Assembly: GCA_900551635.1 (NCBI GenBank)
Contig: URWQ01000110.1
Span: 1 to 5,757, forward strand
From: an uncultured Collinsella sp.
GTDB lineage: Bacteria > Actinomycetota > Coriobacteriia > Coriobacteriales > Coriobacteriaceae
Direction: 5' to 3'
Length of the DNA stretch: 5,757 bases
Shown: positions 1 through 5,629 of the stretch, piece by piece
Numbering within the stretch: the first letter of the stretch is position 1
Layout of the letters: the number at the start of each line of letters is the position of its first letter
Translations under genes and position numbers: made by a program
Notes under the pieces: generated by a model
What the model saw: only the letters and a program-made list of their open reading frames with translations
Told to the model about the DNA's origin: nothing
Databases searched by the model: none

Positions 1-783
1 GCGGCAGATCTGGCGCGAGTCGATGACGATGATCTTGCCGGCGCGGCGTGCCTCGGCGTAACCGTCCAGGTGGATCTTGAACCAACTGTCCTCAAAGGCG
101 GCGTTGTGCGCCATGTACGGGTACTTCTTCATAAGCTTGAGCAGCTGCTTCTGCAGTTCCTTGTTCTCGCGGAACGGCTTTTTGCCGTCGATGTCGTCCC
201 AGGTGATGTGGTGGATATTCGACAACGGCACATCCTCGCCGCGGTAGATGTCGGGCAGACCGCAGTAGTGCGCCTCGGCGTCGTGCGGGACGGCGTCGCT
301 GGTGAGCTCCATGATTTCCCAACCCACATTGATGATATAACCGCGCTCGGGTGCGCGGCCGGTGGTCTCGATGTCGATGCCGAGCACCGTGCCCTGAATG
401 GGCTTGCGGGCGTAGGCGACGCCGAGCGCGTCGCGGTCGCCGCGGATCTCGCGCATGACGGACGCGGCGGTGCGCTTTTGCATCTTGCCGATGGCGGCGC
501 AGGTGTCGGCGTCGGACAGGCCGCGCGAAAGCGTTGCGGGCGTCACGTTGCGCAGGCGCGCCTCGCCAATCTGGTCGCACAGGTCGCGGTTGCGGTCGGC
601 TAGGTCGCGCACGGTGGCAAAGTCGAAGCCGGGGTCGTCCTCGGCGGTAAAGTACTCAGTCTCGAGCACCTTGAGGGCCTCCTCGCCCTTCTGGCGCTCG
701 GACTCCATGGCGCCGTGGTCGCCGTAGATAAACATGGGGATAAACGGCTGGCGCTCGTATTCGAGTGCTTGCGATACGTTCAT
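1..783 (-). CDS. DnaQ-like (DEDD superfamily) 3'-5' exonuclease domain protein, C-terminus cut by window edge
   Basis: I translated 261 codons leftward from the ATG at 783-781; the frame stays open to base 1, so the gene is partial. An AAGGAG Shine-Dalgarno (790-795), 6 nt upstream, fixes the start. Residues 1-130 form a polar, charged N-terminal region I cannot assign. From about residue 131 a DnaQ-type exonuclease fold is recognisable: Exo I motif GIDIETTG with D137 and E139 as metal ligands, then a HHITWDDIDG segment (191-200) like the family's 'HgIt..d' element, then an Exo II-like motif HNAAFEDSWF (226-235). The Exo III motif (H/Y...D) should lie beyond the edge. Such domains remove nucleotides from 3' ends in proofreading, repair or RNA processing; the substrate here is unknown. 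In Exo II the usual aspartate after HNxxF is a glutamate (E231), with D232 next to it. The fold assignment is fairly secure, the specific role is not. Confidence 0.78.
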   Translation of the reverse strand, partial: MNVSQALEYERQPFIPMFIYGDHGAMESERQKGEEALKVLETEYFTAEDDPGFDFATVRDLADRNRDLCDQIGEARLRNVTPATLSRGLSDADTCAAIGKMQKRTAASVMREIRGDRDALGVAYARKPIQGTVLGIDIETTGRAPERGYIINVGWEIMELTSDAVPHDAEAHYCGLPDIYRGEDVPLSNIHHITWDDIDGKKPFRENKELQKQLLKLMKKYPYMAHNAAFEDSWFKIHLDGYAEARRAGKIIVIDSRQICR

Positions 784-864
784 ATGCTGCTCCTTGGACG
801 GGCCGCGTTGTGCGGCTCGGGTTTGTCGAGTTATGGCGAGATGATAGTTTACCATGGGCAACTA

Positions 865-892
865 TTGGCATCGCGCCTAGGACAGTTACAAT
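865..892 (+). promoter_or_regulatory. Candidate sigma-70-type promoter for the metal permease gene
   Basis: TTGGCA (865-870) and TACAAT (887-892) are separated by 16 nt, each one mismatch from the -35 and -10 consensus. Transcription would start near 899-900, about 55 nt upstream of the permease ATG at 955. A second TACAAT at 917-922 is part of a duplicated segment but has no -35 at a suitable distance. The call rests on sequence match only. Confidence 0.5.
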
Positions 893-922
893 ACCCTAGT
901 TGACCGCTAGGACTTTTACAAT
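877..922 (+). repeat. Direct repeat and CTAGG half-site cluster over the permease promoter (possible operator)
   Basis: CTAGGACAGTTACAAT (877-892) recurs as CTAGGACTTTTACAAT (907-922), matching at 14 of 16 positions with a 30-nt period, close to three helical turns. Between them lies the inverted half-site CCTAG (895-899), which pairs with the CTAGG at 907-911 across 7 nt and with the one at 877-881 across 13 nt. The first copy overlaps the promoter spacer and -10, and the second lies just past the predicted start point, a typical placement for repressor sites. The regulator is unknown; because the gene downstream is a probable metal exporter, a metal-responsive protein is an inference only. 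Confidence 0.45.
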
Positions 923-954
923 GCTGCCGAAAGACACGAAAGGTTCCATCCGTC

Positions 955-2061
955 ATGGATTTGCTGATTGATATTCTGGTCGACGCCGGCAAGGACACGC
1001 TCTCGCTGGTGCCGTTCTTGTTGGTGACATATCTGGTCCTCGAGACGCTCGAGCATGTGGCAGGCGATCGCGTCAACGGTACCATCAAGCGTGCCGGCGC
1101 CGCTGGCCCCGTGGTTGGCTCGTTGCTGGGCATGGTGCCGCAGTGCGGCTTTTCGGCCATGGCGGCAACGCTATACGCCGGTCGCGTCGTGACGCTGGGC
1201 ACCCTGGTGGCGGTGTTTCTCTCGACCTCCGACGAGATGCTGCCGCTGCTACTTGCCGAGCAGGTTCCCGTGCAGACTATGGCGATGCTTTTGGCTTCGA
1301 AAGCGCTGATCGCGCTGGTCACGGGCTTTATCGTGGATGCTGCCATTCGTGGCCTGCGTCGCAACGCCCGCGCGCATGCGGCGATTCGTCGTACCGTGTT
1401 GGGAACCGCTGTCAATCCGGCGCACGTTAACTGCGCGCATGACGACCACAGCGGCGGTGACATCATCGACGAGGTGGCCGAGGCGGGCGTGAGCGCCGAC
1501 CACATCCATGAGCTGTGCGAGCACGACCATTGCGGTTGCGATGAAGATGAGGATGAGGACGAGCACGGGCATGGGCACGAACATGGACATGACCATGATC
1601 ACGGTCATGAGGGGGAGCATGAACACCATCATGGCCACGGTCACTCCCACTCTCATGAAGGCGCGCCCGTCCTGTCGATTATCCGCAGCGCCATCTCACA
1701 TACCGTACAGGTATCGGTATTCATTTTCCTGGTGACGCTGATTCTGGTCGCCGTGCTCGAGACCTTTGGCGAGTCCGCGATCGAGCAGTTCCTGCGTGGC
1801 AACGAGACGCTCGCCGTCCTGGGTTCGGCGCTTGTCGGCCTGATCCCCAACTGCTCGGCGAGCGTGGTCATTACGCAACTGTATCTGGAAGGCGCACTGC
1901 AACTGGCACCGATGCTCGCCGGTACGCTCATTTCCGCCGGCGTGGGTTATCTGGTACTGTTCCGCACCAATCGCAGCGCTCGCGAAAACGCCGTGTTCCT
2001 GGTCATGATGTACGTCATCGGCGCTGGCTGGGGCCTCGTCCTATCTGCCTTTGGCCTCTAA
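955..2061 (+). CDS. Putative manganese / heavy-metal exporter, ArsP_2-like permease with His-rich loop
   Basis: This 368-residue polytopic membrane protein resembles the ArsP_2 family ('putative 10TM heavy-metal exporter'), often annotated 'putative manganese transporter'. Hydrophobic segments lie at about 14-34, 49-76, 78-103, 105-132, 245-272, 284-310, 315-336 and 343-366. The two halves carry matching motifs, GxxxGMVPQCGFS (P62, C64, S67) and GxxxGLIPNCSAS (P298, C300, S303), as expected of an internally duplicated transporter. An acidic pair D93-E94 sits in the membrane segment after the first motif. The central loop (about 133-240) has C160, C188, C193 and C195, an acidic run, then 16 His among residues 204-234, a likely metal-binding or sensing tail. 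A GAAAGG Shine-Dalgarno (938-943) lies 11 nt before the ATG, rather far. The gene appears monocistronic with its own terminator. The direction of transport (efflux) and the metal are taken from the family and not shown here. Confidence 0.8.
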   Translation: MDLLIDILVDAGKDTLSLVPFLLVTYLVLETLEHVAGDRVNGTIKRAGAAGPVVGSLLGMVPQCGFSAMAATLYAGRVVTLGTLVAVFLSTSDEMLPLLLAEQVPVQTMAMLLASKALIALVTGFIVDAAIRGLRRNARAHAAIRRTVLGTAVNPAHVNCAHDDHSGGDIIDEVAEAGVSADHIHELCEHDHCGCDEDEDEDEHGHGHEHGHDHDHGHEGEHEHHHGHGHSHSHEGAPVLSIIRSAISHTVQVSVFIFLVTLILVAVLETFGESAIEQFLRGNETLAVLGSALVGLIPNCSASVVITQLYLEGALQLAPMLAGTLISAGVGYLVLFRTNRSARENAVFLVMMYVIGAGWGLVLSAFGL

Positions 2062-2072
2062 GTGGGCCTAAC

Positions 2073-2147
2073 AAAACGGGCTTCAAAATAGCCATGCACG
2101 GCGCTTGCACAATGCGGCGACGCATGGCATTTTGAAGCCCGTTTTTT
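2073..2147 (+). terminator. Long rho-independent terminator of the permease gene
   Basis: AAAACGGGCTTCAAAAT (2073-2089) pairs perfectly with ATTTTGAAGCCCGTTTT (2129-2145). The stem continues inside, after one bulged A (2090), with GCCATGC (2091-2097) against GCATGGC (2122-2128), giving about 24 base pairs around a 24-nt loop. Six T follow the GC-rich part (2142-2147). It begins 12 nt after the stop codon. The stem is longer than terminators usually are. Confidence 0.85.
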
Positions 2148-2181
2148 GTTGAGCCATGGATCCTGAGAGCTCACACCGCTC

Positions 2182-2225
2182 AAAACAAATAGGCAGATTT
2201 TTTAGGTATGTCCCAAAAATCTGCC
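2182..2225 (-). terminator. Rho-independent terminator of the leftward DUF308-DUF188 operon
   Basis: GGCAGATTTTT (2192-2202) pairs perfectly with AAAAATCTGCC (2215-2225) around a 12-nt loop. Read leftward, the hairpin lies 4 nt past the DUF188 stop codon and is followed by TATTTGTTTT. In leftward reading the loop region contains GGGACATACCT, resembling the loop of the hairpin at 4256-4290. Confidence 0.75.
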
Positions 2226-2229
2226 TTGG

Positions 2230-2712
2230 TTAGCGCAGCAGCTCGGTGAGGTTGCGCTTGAAGCGGGCGCGGTCTTCACTGGTGAAGGCTGCCGGCCCGC
2301 GGGTGCGTCCTCCGGCGCGGCGCACCTTCTTTTCCTCGTGGCGAATAAACAGCTGCATATCGATAGTCGCCTTATCGTAGACGCGCCCGCGCACGCCGAT
2401 GGAGGCGGCATCGCGGCCGAGCACCATGCTCGCCAGCCCAATGTCCTGCGTCACGACCACATCGCCCGCCTGCAGACGTTCGACAATGGCAAAGTCGGCG
2501 CTATCGGCGCCTACGCTCACGTCGAGCGTCGTGACCCAAAAGCCGCGTCGCGCGTGCTCGGCATCGCGCGGATCGTCGCGGCGAATGTGCCGCTCCAGGT
2601 TCTGCGTACTGTTGCCGGCGATAACCACGGCGACGCCCGCCCGCCGCGCGCAGTCGATCGACTCACGCGTGACCGGGCAGGCGTCGGCATCAATAAACAG
2701 CGTTCGCGGCAT
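2230..2712 (-). CDS. YaiI/YqxD family protein (DUF188, UPF0178), PIN-like domain
   Basis: At 160 residues it is full length for this family. Conserved motifs appear in order: FIDADACPV (6-14; acidic D8 and D10), GADSADFAIVE (68-78), GDVVVTQDIGLAS (83-95), RGRVYDKATID (108-118) and RTRGPAAFTSEDRARF (136-151). The clustered acidic residues in the first and third motifs fit a PIN-like nuclease fold, but the biochemical activity of the family is not established. The ATG at 2712-2710 directly follows the TAG of the upstream membrane-protein gene, with no strong Shine-Dalgarno of its own, so translation is probably coupled. The stop at 2232-2230 is followed by a terminator. Family assignment is strong; function is unknown. 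Confidence 0.92.
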   Translation of the reverse strand: MPRTLFIDADACPVTRESIDCARRAGVAVVIAGNSTQNLERHIRRDDPRDAEHARRGFWVTTLDVSVGADSADFAIVERLQAGDVVVTQDIGLASMVLGRDAASIGVRGRVYDKATIDMQLFIRHEEKKVRRAGGRTRGPAAFTSEDRARFKRNLTELLR

Positions 2713-3315
2713 CTAGTGCACCAGCTTACCAAAGCGGATAGCGCGAATAACCAGCGTCACGCCAAACACCAGGAGCGCGGCGCCGCTAAAGATGACGAGC
2801 ATCTTTGCCGACCACAGCGGGTAGATGAACACGAACACGCCGGCGATGATGGAGAGCGCACCGCTCAGGATGGCGAGGGCGCGGTTGGACGAAAGCTCGG
2901 ACTCCAGAATCGACATGACACCTTCGACGATCCAGCCAAAGCCGGCCACGACCACCACAAGCGTGCTGAGCGTTGCGGTCGAGAAGGCCTGGTTGCGCAG
3001 GATTATGACGCCGCCCAGAATGATGATCAGGTTGGAGATGATGCTCGTGACGCGCCAGCCGGCGGGCAGCAGCGGCTCAAAAATGGCGGTGAACAGCCTG
3101 ACGCCAGCCGTGATCACAAAGTAGAAGCCCAGGACGGTCGTCAGGAAGACGAGGGACTTGGCGGGTGCAAACAGCAGCGCGATGCCGGCAAGCAGCGCGA
3201 TGACGCCCGTGACGGCGTAGATCCAGCGCACGGCCTTGATTGCCTTGCCTGCCATGCTTTTCTCGTCAAATCCAAACGCGCTCGATTGCTTGTCATCGTT
3301 CTTAAAGATGCCCAT
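2713..3315 (-). CDS. HdeD family (DUF308) integral membrane protein
   Basis: This 200-residue protein has a polar, charged N-terminus of about 30 residues, then six hydrophobic segments at roughly 31-50, 55-78, 89-107, 113-136, 146-166 and 170-192, ending in a short basic tail. The six short TM helices with small loops and the repeated Gly-rich 'G(x)4-8L(x)G' pattern fit the HdeD/DUF308 family; enterobacterial HdeD is linked to acid resistance, but most members have no known role. An AAAGGAG Shine-Dalgarno (about 3321-3327), 5 nt from the ATG, supports this start over the internal Met at residue 21. It is the first gene of a two-gene leftward operon with the DUF188 gene. I could not identify a convincing promoter in the 236-nt divergent region upstream. 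Confidence 0.85.
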   Translation of the reverse strand: MGIFKNDDKQSSAFGFDEKSMAGKAIKAVRWIYAVTGVIALLAGIALLFAPAKSLVFLTTVLGFYFVITAGVRLFTAIFEPLLPAGWRVTSIISNLIIILGGVIILRNQAFSTATLSTLVVVVAGFGWIVEGVMSILESELSSNRALAILSGALSIIAGVFVFIYPLWSAKMLVIFSGAALLVFGVTLVIRAIRFGKLVH

Positions 3316-3503
3316 GATGTCTCCTTTCCGCGTGGCGTAAGCCTTAATCGTTACAACCAGTATCGCCTAAAGGCACCGGCGTATGGGTCGGGGAGGGCGA
3401 AATGTAACCCAAAGGTCCCGATTTGTTCTCGTTGTTCCCTGTGTCGCGACATTTTATTCAACAGATGTAGAACATTGCAGCTCTGTTCGTTATTGCCTGC
3501 GTT

Positions 3504-3522
3504 TTAGGTTAGATTTTCCTAA
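3504..3522 (+). promoter_or_regulatory. Candidate IdeR/DtxR-type iron-box operator upstream of the nitroreductase gene
   Basis: TTAGGTTAGATTTTCCTAA matches the actinobacterial IdeR/DtxR box as I remember it (TTAGGTTAGSCTAACCTAA) at 15 of 19 positions, including the whole left half-site and the outer five bases of the right. The outer arms TTAGG/CCTAA form an inverted repeat. It ends 29 nt before the nitroreductase ATG and covers a possible -10 (TAGATT, 3510-3515), a position suited to repression. No regulator gene is in the window, and the box used in this lineage is not known to me. Confidence 0.4.
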
Positions 3523-3540
3523 GAACAATTGGCTTGTATT

Positions 3541-3546
3541 GGGGGG
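3541..3546 (+). promoter_or_regulatory. G-rich ribosome binding site that selects the ATG at 3552
   Basis: A run of six G sits 5 nt before ATG 3552. It lies downstream of the alternative in-frame TTG at 3534, so it can only serve the ATG. It is not a canonical AGGAGG and would pair with anti-SD partly through G-U. Confidence 0.55.
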
Positions 3547-3551
3547 TTCCT

Positions 3552-4223
3552 ATGAACGAAGCAGTTCCCGAGGCACCGTCGAGTGTCGAATCGATGGCAA
3601 AGCAGGGCTGCGAAAAGCTCGGTCTGGAATCGTTTGACGCGCTGGTCCGTCGTGCCCGCACATGCCGTCGATTTGACGAGTCCATGCGCGTACCGCGCGA
3701 GTTTTTGCTTGAGCTGGCAGAGCTGGCGCACCTGGCTCCCTGCGGCGCTAATGCTCAGCGTCTGCGTTTTCATGTGGTGAGCGACGCCGAGGAGTGTTCG
3801 AGCTTATTTGAAAAGCTCACATGGGCTGGTGCGCTCAAGGATTGGTCGGGTCCTGTCGAGGGCGAGCGCCCGACCGGCTATATCGCGATCCTTGCCGAGC
3901 GTCCCGCTCCGGGCAAGCCTGCCGCGCCAATCACAGAAGCAGACGCTGGGATCGCCGCGCAGACGATGATGCTCGCCGCCCGCAGCGCTACGCCCGAGGT
4001 GGCGGCGTGCATGTTCAAGGCTTTTCCGCCTCGTGCGATTGATGTCATGGGACTTGACGGCGACAAGTACGAGGTCAAGCTGATCATGGTCTTTGGCGTT
4101 CCCGCCGAGACACAGGTGATCGATGCAATTGATTCCAACCCCGACGGCTCAATTAATTACTGGCGTGACGAGGCACAGGTACACCACGTACCCAAGCGTC
4201 CACTCGCCGACGTACTGGTGTAG
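3552..4223 (+). CDS. Nitroreductase family protein (FMN-dependent NAD(P)H oxidoreductase)
   Basis: From ATG 3552 the protein has 223 residues, normal for the family; the frame is open upstream to a TTG at 3534, rejected because the G-rich ribosome site lies between the two. Family features: the N-terminal FMN-phosphate motif R36-T-C-R39-R-F41; the helix LAELAHLAPCGANAQRLRFHVV (55-76) equivalent to the usual 'apS..N.Qpw.f'; EADAGIAAQTMMLAARS (129-145) as the central helix; DKYEVKLIMVFGVPAE (171-186) as the last core strand and turn; and a basic C-terminus. Members use FMN to pass hydride from NAD(P)H to nitro compounds, quinones, flavins or other acceptors; the substrate here cannot be told. 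The family's usual Ser in 'PSANxQ' is Cys64-Gly65. No signal peptide, so cytosolic. An iron-box-like site lies upstream. No clear terminator separates it from the phosphatase pair, so read-through is possible. Confidence 0.85.
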   Translation: MNEAVPEAPSSVESMAKQGCEKLGLESFDALVRRARTCRRFDESMRVPREFLLELAELAHLAPCGANAQRLRFHVVSDAEECSSLFEKLTWAGALKDWSGPVEGERPTGYIAILAERPAPGKPAAPITEADAGIAAQTMMLAARSATPEVAACMFKAFPPRAIDVMGLDGDKYEVKLIMVFGVPAETQVIDAIDSNPDGSINYWRDEAQVHHVPKRPLADVLV

Positions 4224-4255
4224 TTGAGCGTCGCCGCGGCGTGACCCGGCGGTAA

Positions 4256-4290
4256 ACCACCACAAAGGTGCCCGTCCCCTTTGTGGTGGT
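4256..4290. repeat. Perfect 13-bp hairpin in the leader of the phosphatase pair (REP-like palindrome)
   Basis: ACCACCACAAAGG (4256-4268) pairs perfectly with CCTTTGTGGTGGT (4278-4290) around the 9-nt loop TGCCCGTCC. It lies between the nitroreductase stop (4223) and the Shine-Dalgarno of the next gene (AGGGGAGG, 4294-4301). No T-run follows on either strand, so it is a poor rho-independent terminator. In leftward reading the loop contains GGGGACGGGCACCT, reminiscent of dispersed palindromes carrying a GGGGACAGGCACC-type core in many bacteria; that likeness is from memory. It might also attenuate translation or protect RNA ends. Confidence 0.6.
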
Positions 4291-4305
4291 ACGAGGGGAG
4301 GGCGT

Positions 4306-4845
4306 ATGGCAGATCTGTATTTGGTGCGGCATGGGCAGACTGAGCTCAATGTGCAGAACATTTTGCAGGGTTGGCACGATTCGCCGCTTACGGCGCGCGG
4401 GCGCGAGCAGGCGCTGGCGACGCGCGCGGCGTTTGAGGCGCGCGGCATCTCCTTTGACCATGTGTATTCGTCTCCGTTGGGTCGGGCACGCCACACGGCC
4501 GAGCTGATTTGCGAGGACCTTCCCATAGAGCCGCTCGACGATCTGCGCGAGTGGCATTTGGGACCGTTGGAGGGCACATCAAATCGCGACATGCCGTCGC
4601 AGCCCTGGGGTGATTATCCGGTGGCCTTTGGTGGCGAGTCGGAAAGTGAGCTTCGCGCACGTATGGTCGCGGCGCTGTCTCGTATTATGGCCCGACCGCA
4701 GCACAACTGCGTGCTGGCCGTTTCCCACGGCTCAGCCTGCCAGGAGTTTCTTGAGTATGTGGCCGGCGGGGGAGAACAGCTCGACAACGGCGCCGTGCTT
4801 CATTTTGGTTATTTCGATGGGGCGTTTTCGCTCTTGGGTTGGTAG
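4306..4845 (+). CDS. Histidine phosphatase family protein (first of tandem pair)
   Basis: This 179-residue protein is a compact, essentially minimal histidine phosphatase (phosphoglycerate mutase-like fold). All catalytic elements are visible: LVRHGQT with phospho-accepting H9 and R8, N15, the SSPLGRARHTAE motif (55-66) with R60, the acid E82 in LREWHLGPLEG, and H141 in VSHGSA. The reaction goes through a phosphohistidine intermediate; the substrate (sugar phosphate, nucleotide, alpha-ribazole phosphate or other) cannot be inferred. An AGGGGAGG site lies 4 nt before the ATG. The paralogue starts 19 nt after its stop and the two are probably co-transcribed. It is cytosolic, with no signal peptide. 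Sequence after residue 153 differs most between the two paralogues. Confidence 0.9.
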   Translation: MADLYLVRHGQTELNVQNILQGWHDSPLTARGREQALATRAAFEARGISFDHVYSSPLGRARHTAELICEDLPIEPLDDLREWHLGPLEGTSNRDMPSQPWGDYPVAFGGESESELRARMVAALSRIMARPQHNCVLAVSHGSACQEFLEYVAGGGEQLDNGAVLHFGYFDGAFSLLGW

Positions 4846-4864
4846 CAAACGAAAGGACCCCCCT

Positions 4865-5500
4865 ATGAATAAAGATCTGTATCTGGTCCGTCATGGACAG
4901 ACGATATTCAACCTTAAGCGCATTATTCAGGGCTGGAGCGACTCGCCGCTCACGCAGCTAGGTTGCGACCAGGCGGCGCGTGCCGGCATGTTCTTACGTG
5001 CGCGCGGCATTGAACCCGATCATGCCTACACCTCCACACTTCATCGCACCGAGCAGACTATCGCCAACCTGTGGCCGGGCTTGGCGTACGAGCGCCTGGA
5101 CGGTCTGCGTGAGTGGTTCTTTGGCGACTTTGAGGCCGAGCGCGTGATGCTTATGCCCGAGCGCCCGTGGCGAGATTTCTATCGTCAGTTTGGCGGCGAG
5201 GGCCAGATGCAGGTGCGCGAGCGCATGGCGGCGACGATAACCGATCTTATGCGACGTCCGGACCACGAGTGCGTGCTCGCGGTGAGCCACGGTTCGGCTA
5301 TCAAGGAGTTTTTGGACCACGTGCGGGGCGCGGCGGCCGACGAGCGCGAACGCGTGCCGGGCAACTGCTCAGTGCTGCATTTTGCGTTTGACGATGCGGC
5401 CGATACGTTTGAACTGGTCGAAGTCTTTACGCAGGAAGACTACGCGCGCGAGCTGGGGCTTGAACCGCTCGTGGCTACTGCGGGTCCGCAGCGCGGATAA
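4865..5500 (+). CDS. Histidine phosphatase family protein (second of tandem pair)
   Basis: This 211-residue protein starts at ATG 4865, 7 nt after GAAAGGA (4851-4857); the frame stays open upstream inside the preceding gene, but that extension has no family likeness and overlaps a real gene. Catalytic residues: R9-H10-G11 in LVRHGQT, N16, R61 in TSTLHRTEQT, E83 in LREWFFGDFE and H142 in SHGSA. Hand alignment with the upstream gene gives 76 identical of about 154 positions over the shared core, so the pair arose by tandem duplication or by acquisition of a close relative. It differs by an insertion near 155-165 and a C-terminal tail of about 30 residues (FTQEDYARELGLEP...) absent from its neighbour. 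In the second motif the usual 'SPL.RA' is changed to STLHRT. Substrate unknown. Confidence 0.9.
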   Translation: MNKDLYLVRHGQTIFNLKRIIQGWSDSPLTQLGCDQAARAGMFLRARGIEPDHAYTSTLHRTEQTIANLWPGLAYERLDGLREWFFGDFEAERVMLMPERPWRDFYRQFGGEGQMQVRERMAATITDLMRRPDHECVLAVSHGSAIKEFLDHVRGAAADERERVPGNCSVLHFAFDDAADTFELVEVFTQEDYARELGLEPLVATAGPQRG

Positions 5501-5547
5501 CGCGAGCGCGGCGGCACGGGTCGTCGGCATAACTTCTCGACGCAAAA

Positions 5548-5590
5548 GGGGCGGAGATGCATGTACCTGCTGCATCTCCGCCCCCTGTTT
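5548..5590 (+). terminator. Strong hairpin terminator after the phosphatase pair, probably bidirectional
   Basis: GGGGCGGAGATGCA (5548-5561) pairs perfectly with TGCATCTCCGCCCC (5571-5584) around a 9-nt loop. Rightward it is followed by CTGTTTGTT; leftward by TTTTGCG. It lies 47 nt after the phosphatase stop and 45 nt past the stop of the converging leftward gene, so it can serve both. Confidence 0.75.
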
Positions 5591-5629
5591 GTTGGGCTGC
5601 CGATTTTTGTGCTGGACGGTCTGGTCTTG

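Noticed and set aside
70..603. 177-codon rightward and 162-codon leftward open frames in the left part
   Set aside because: Both are alternative frames of the exonuclease gene, whose own frame carries the Exo motifs and the AAGGAG site.
802..816. GCCGC-GTTGT-GCGGC mini-hairpin in the leader of the exonuclease gene
   Set aside because: Five base pairs only, with no T-run; common by chance at this GC content.
900..922. TTGACC...TACAAT as a promoter
   Set aside because: The spacer is 11 nt, too short for sigma-70; the TTGGCA-N16-TACAAT pair just upstream is better.
784..954. Possible yybP-ykoY (Mn) riboswitch before the manganese-type permease
   Set aside because: The leader after the predicted start is only about 55 nt and shows none of the paired elements or terminator that such a riboswitch needs.
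849..1505. 218-codon leftward open frame opposite the permease
   Set aside because: Ser/Thr/Ala-rich shadow of a GC-rich membrane-protein gene; no ribosome site, no family likeness, and it covers the promoter of the permease.
3442..3451. TGTCGCGACA palindrome between the divergent DUF308 and nitroreductase genes
   Set aside because: A 10-bp palindrome is short in GC-rich DNA, has no second copy nearby and no clear promoter next to it; not enough to call an operator.
2338..3507. Long rightward open frame (389 codons) opposite the DUF188 and DUF308 genes
   Set aside because: It is antisense to two genes with clear family motifs, and its peptide is Arg/Asp/His-rich low-complexity without a recognisable domain or ribosome site; typical shadow in GC-rich DNA.
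3534..3551. TTG start for the nitroreductase
   Set aside because: The only ribosome-site-like sequence (3541-3546) lies downstream of it, and the extra six residues add nothing conserved.
4610..4864. 85-codon upstream in-frame extension of the second histidine phosphatase
   Set aside because: It lies inside the first phosphatase in another frame; the family fold begins exactly at ATG 4865, which has its own GAAAGGA site.
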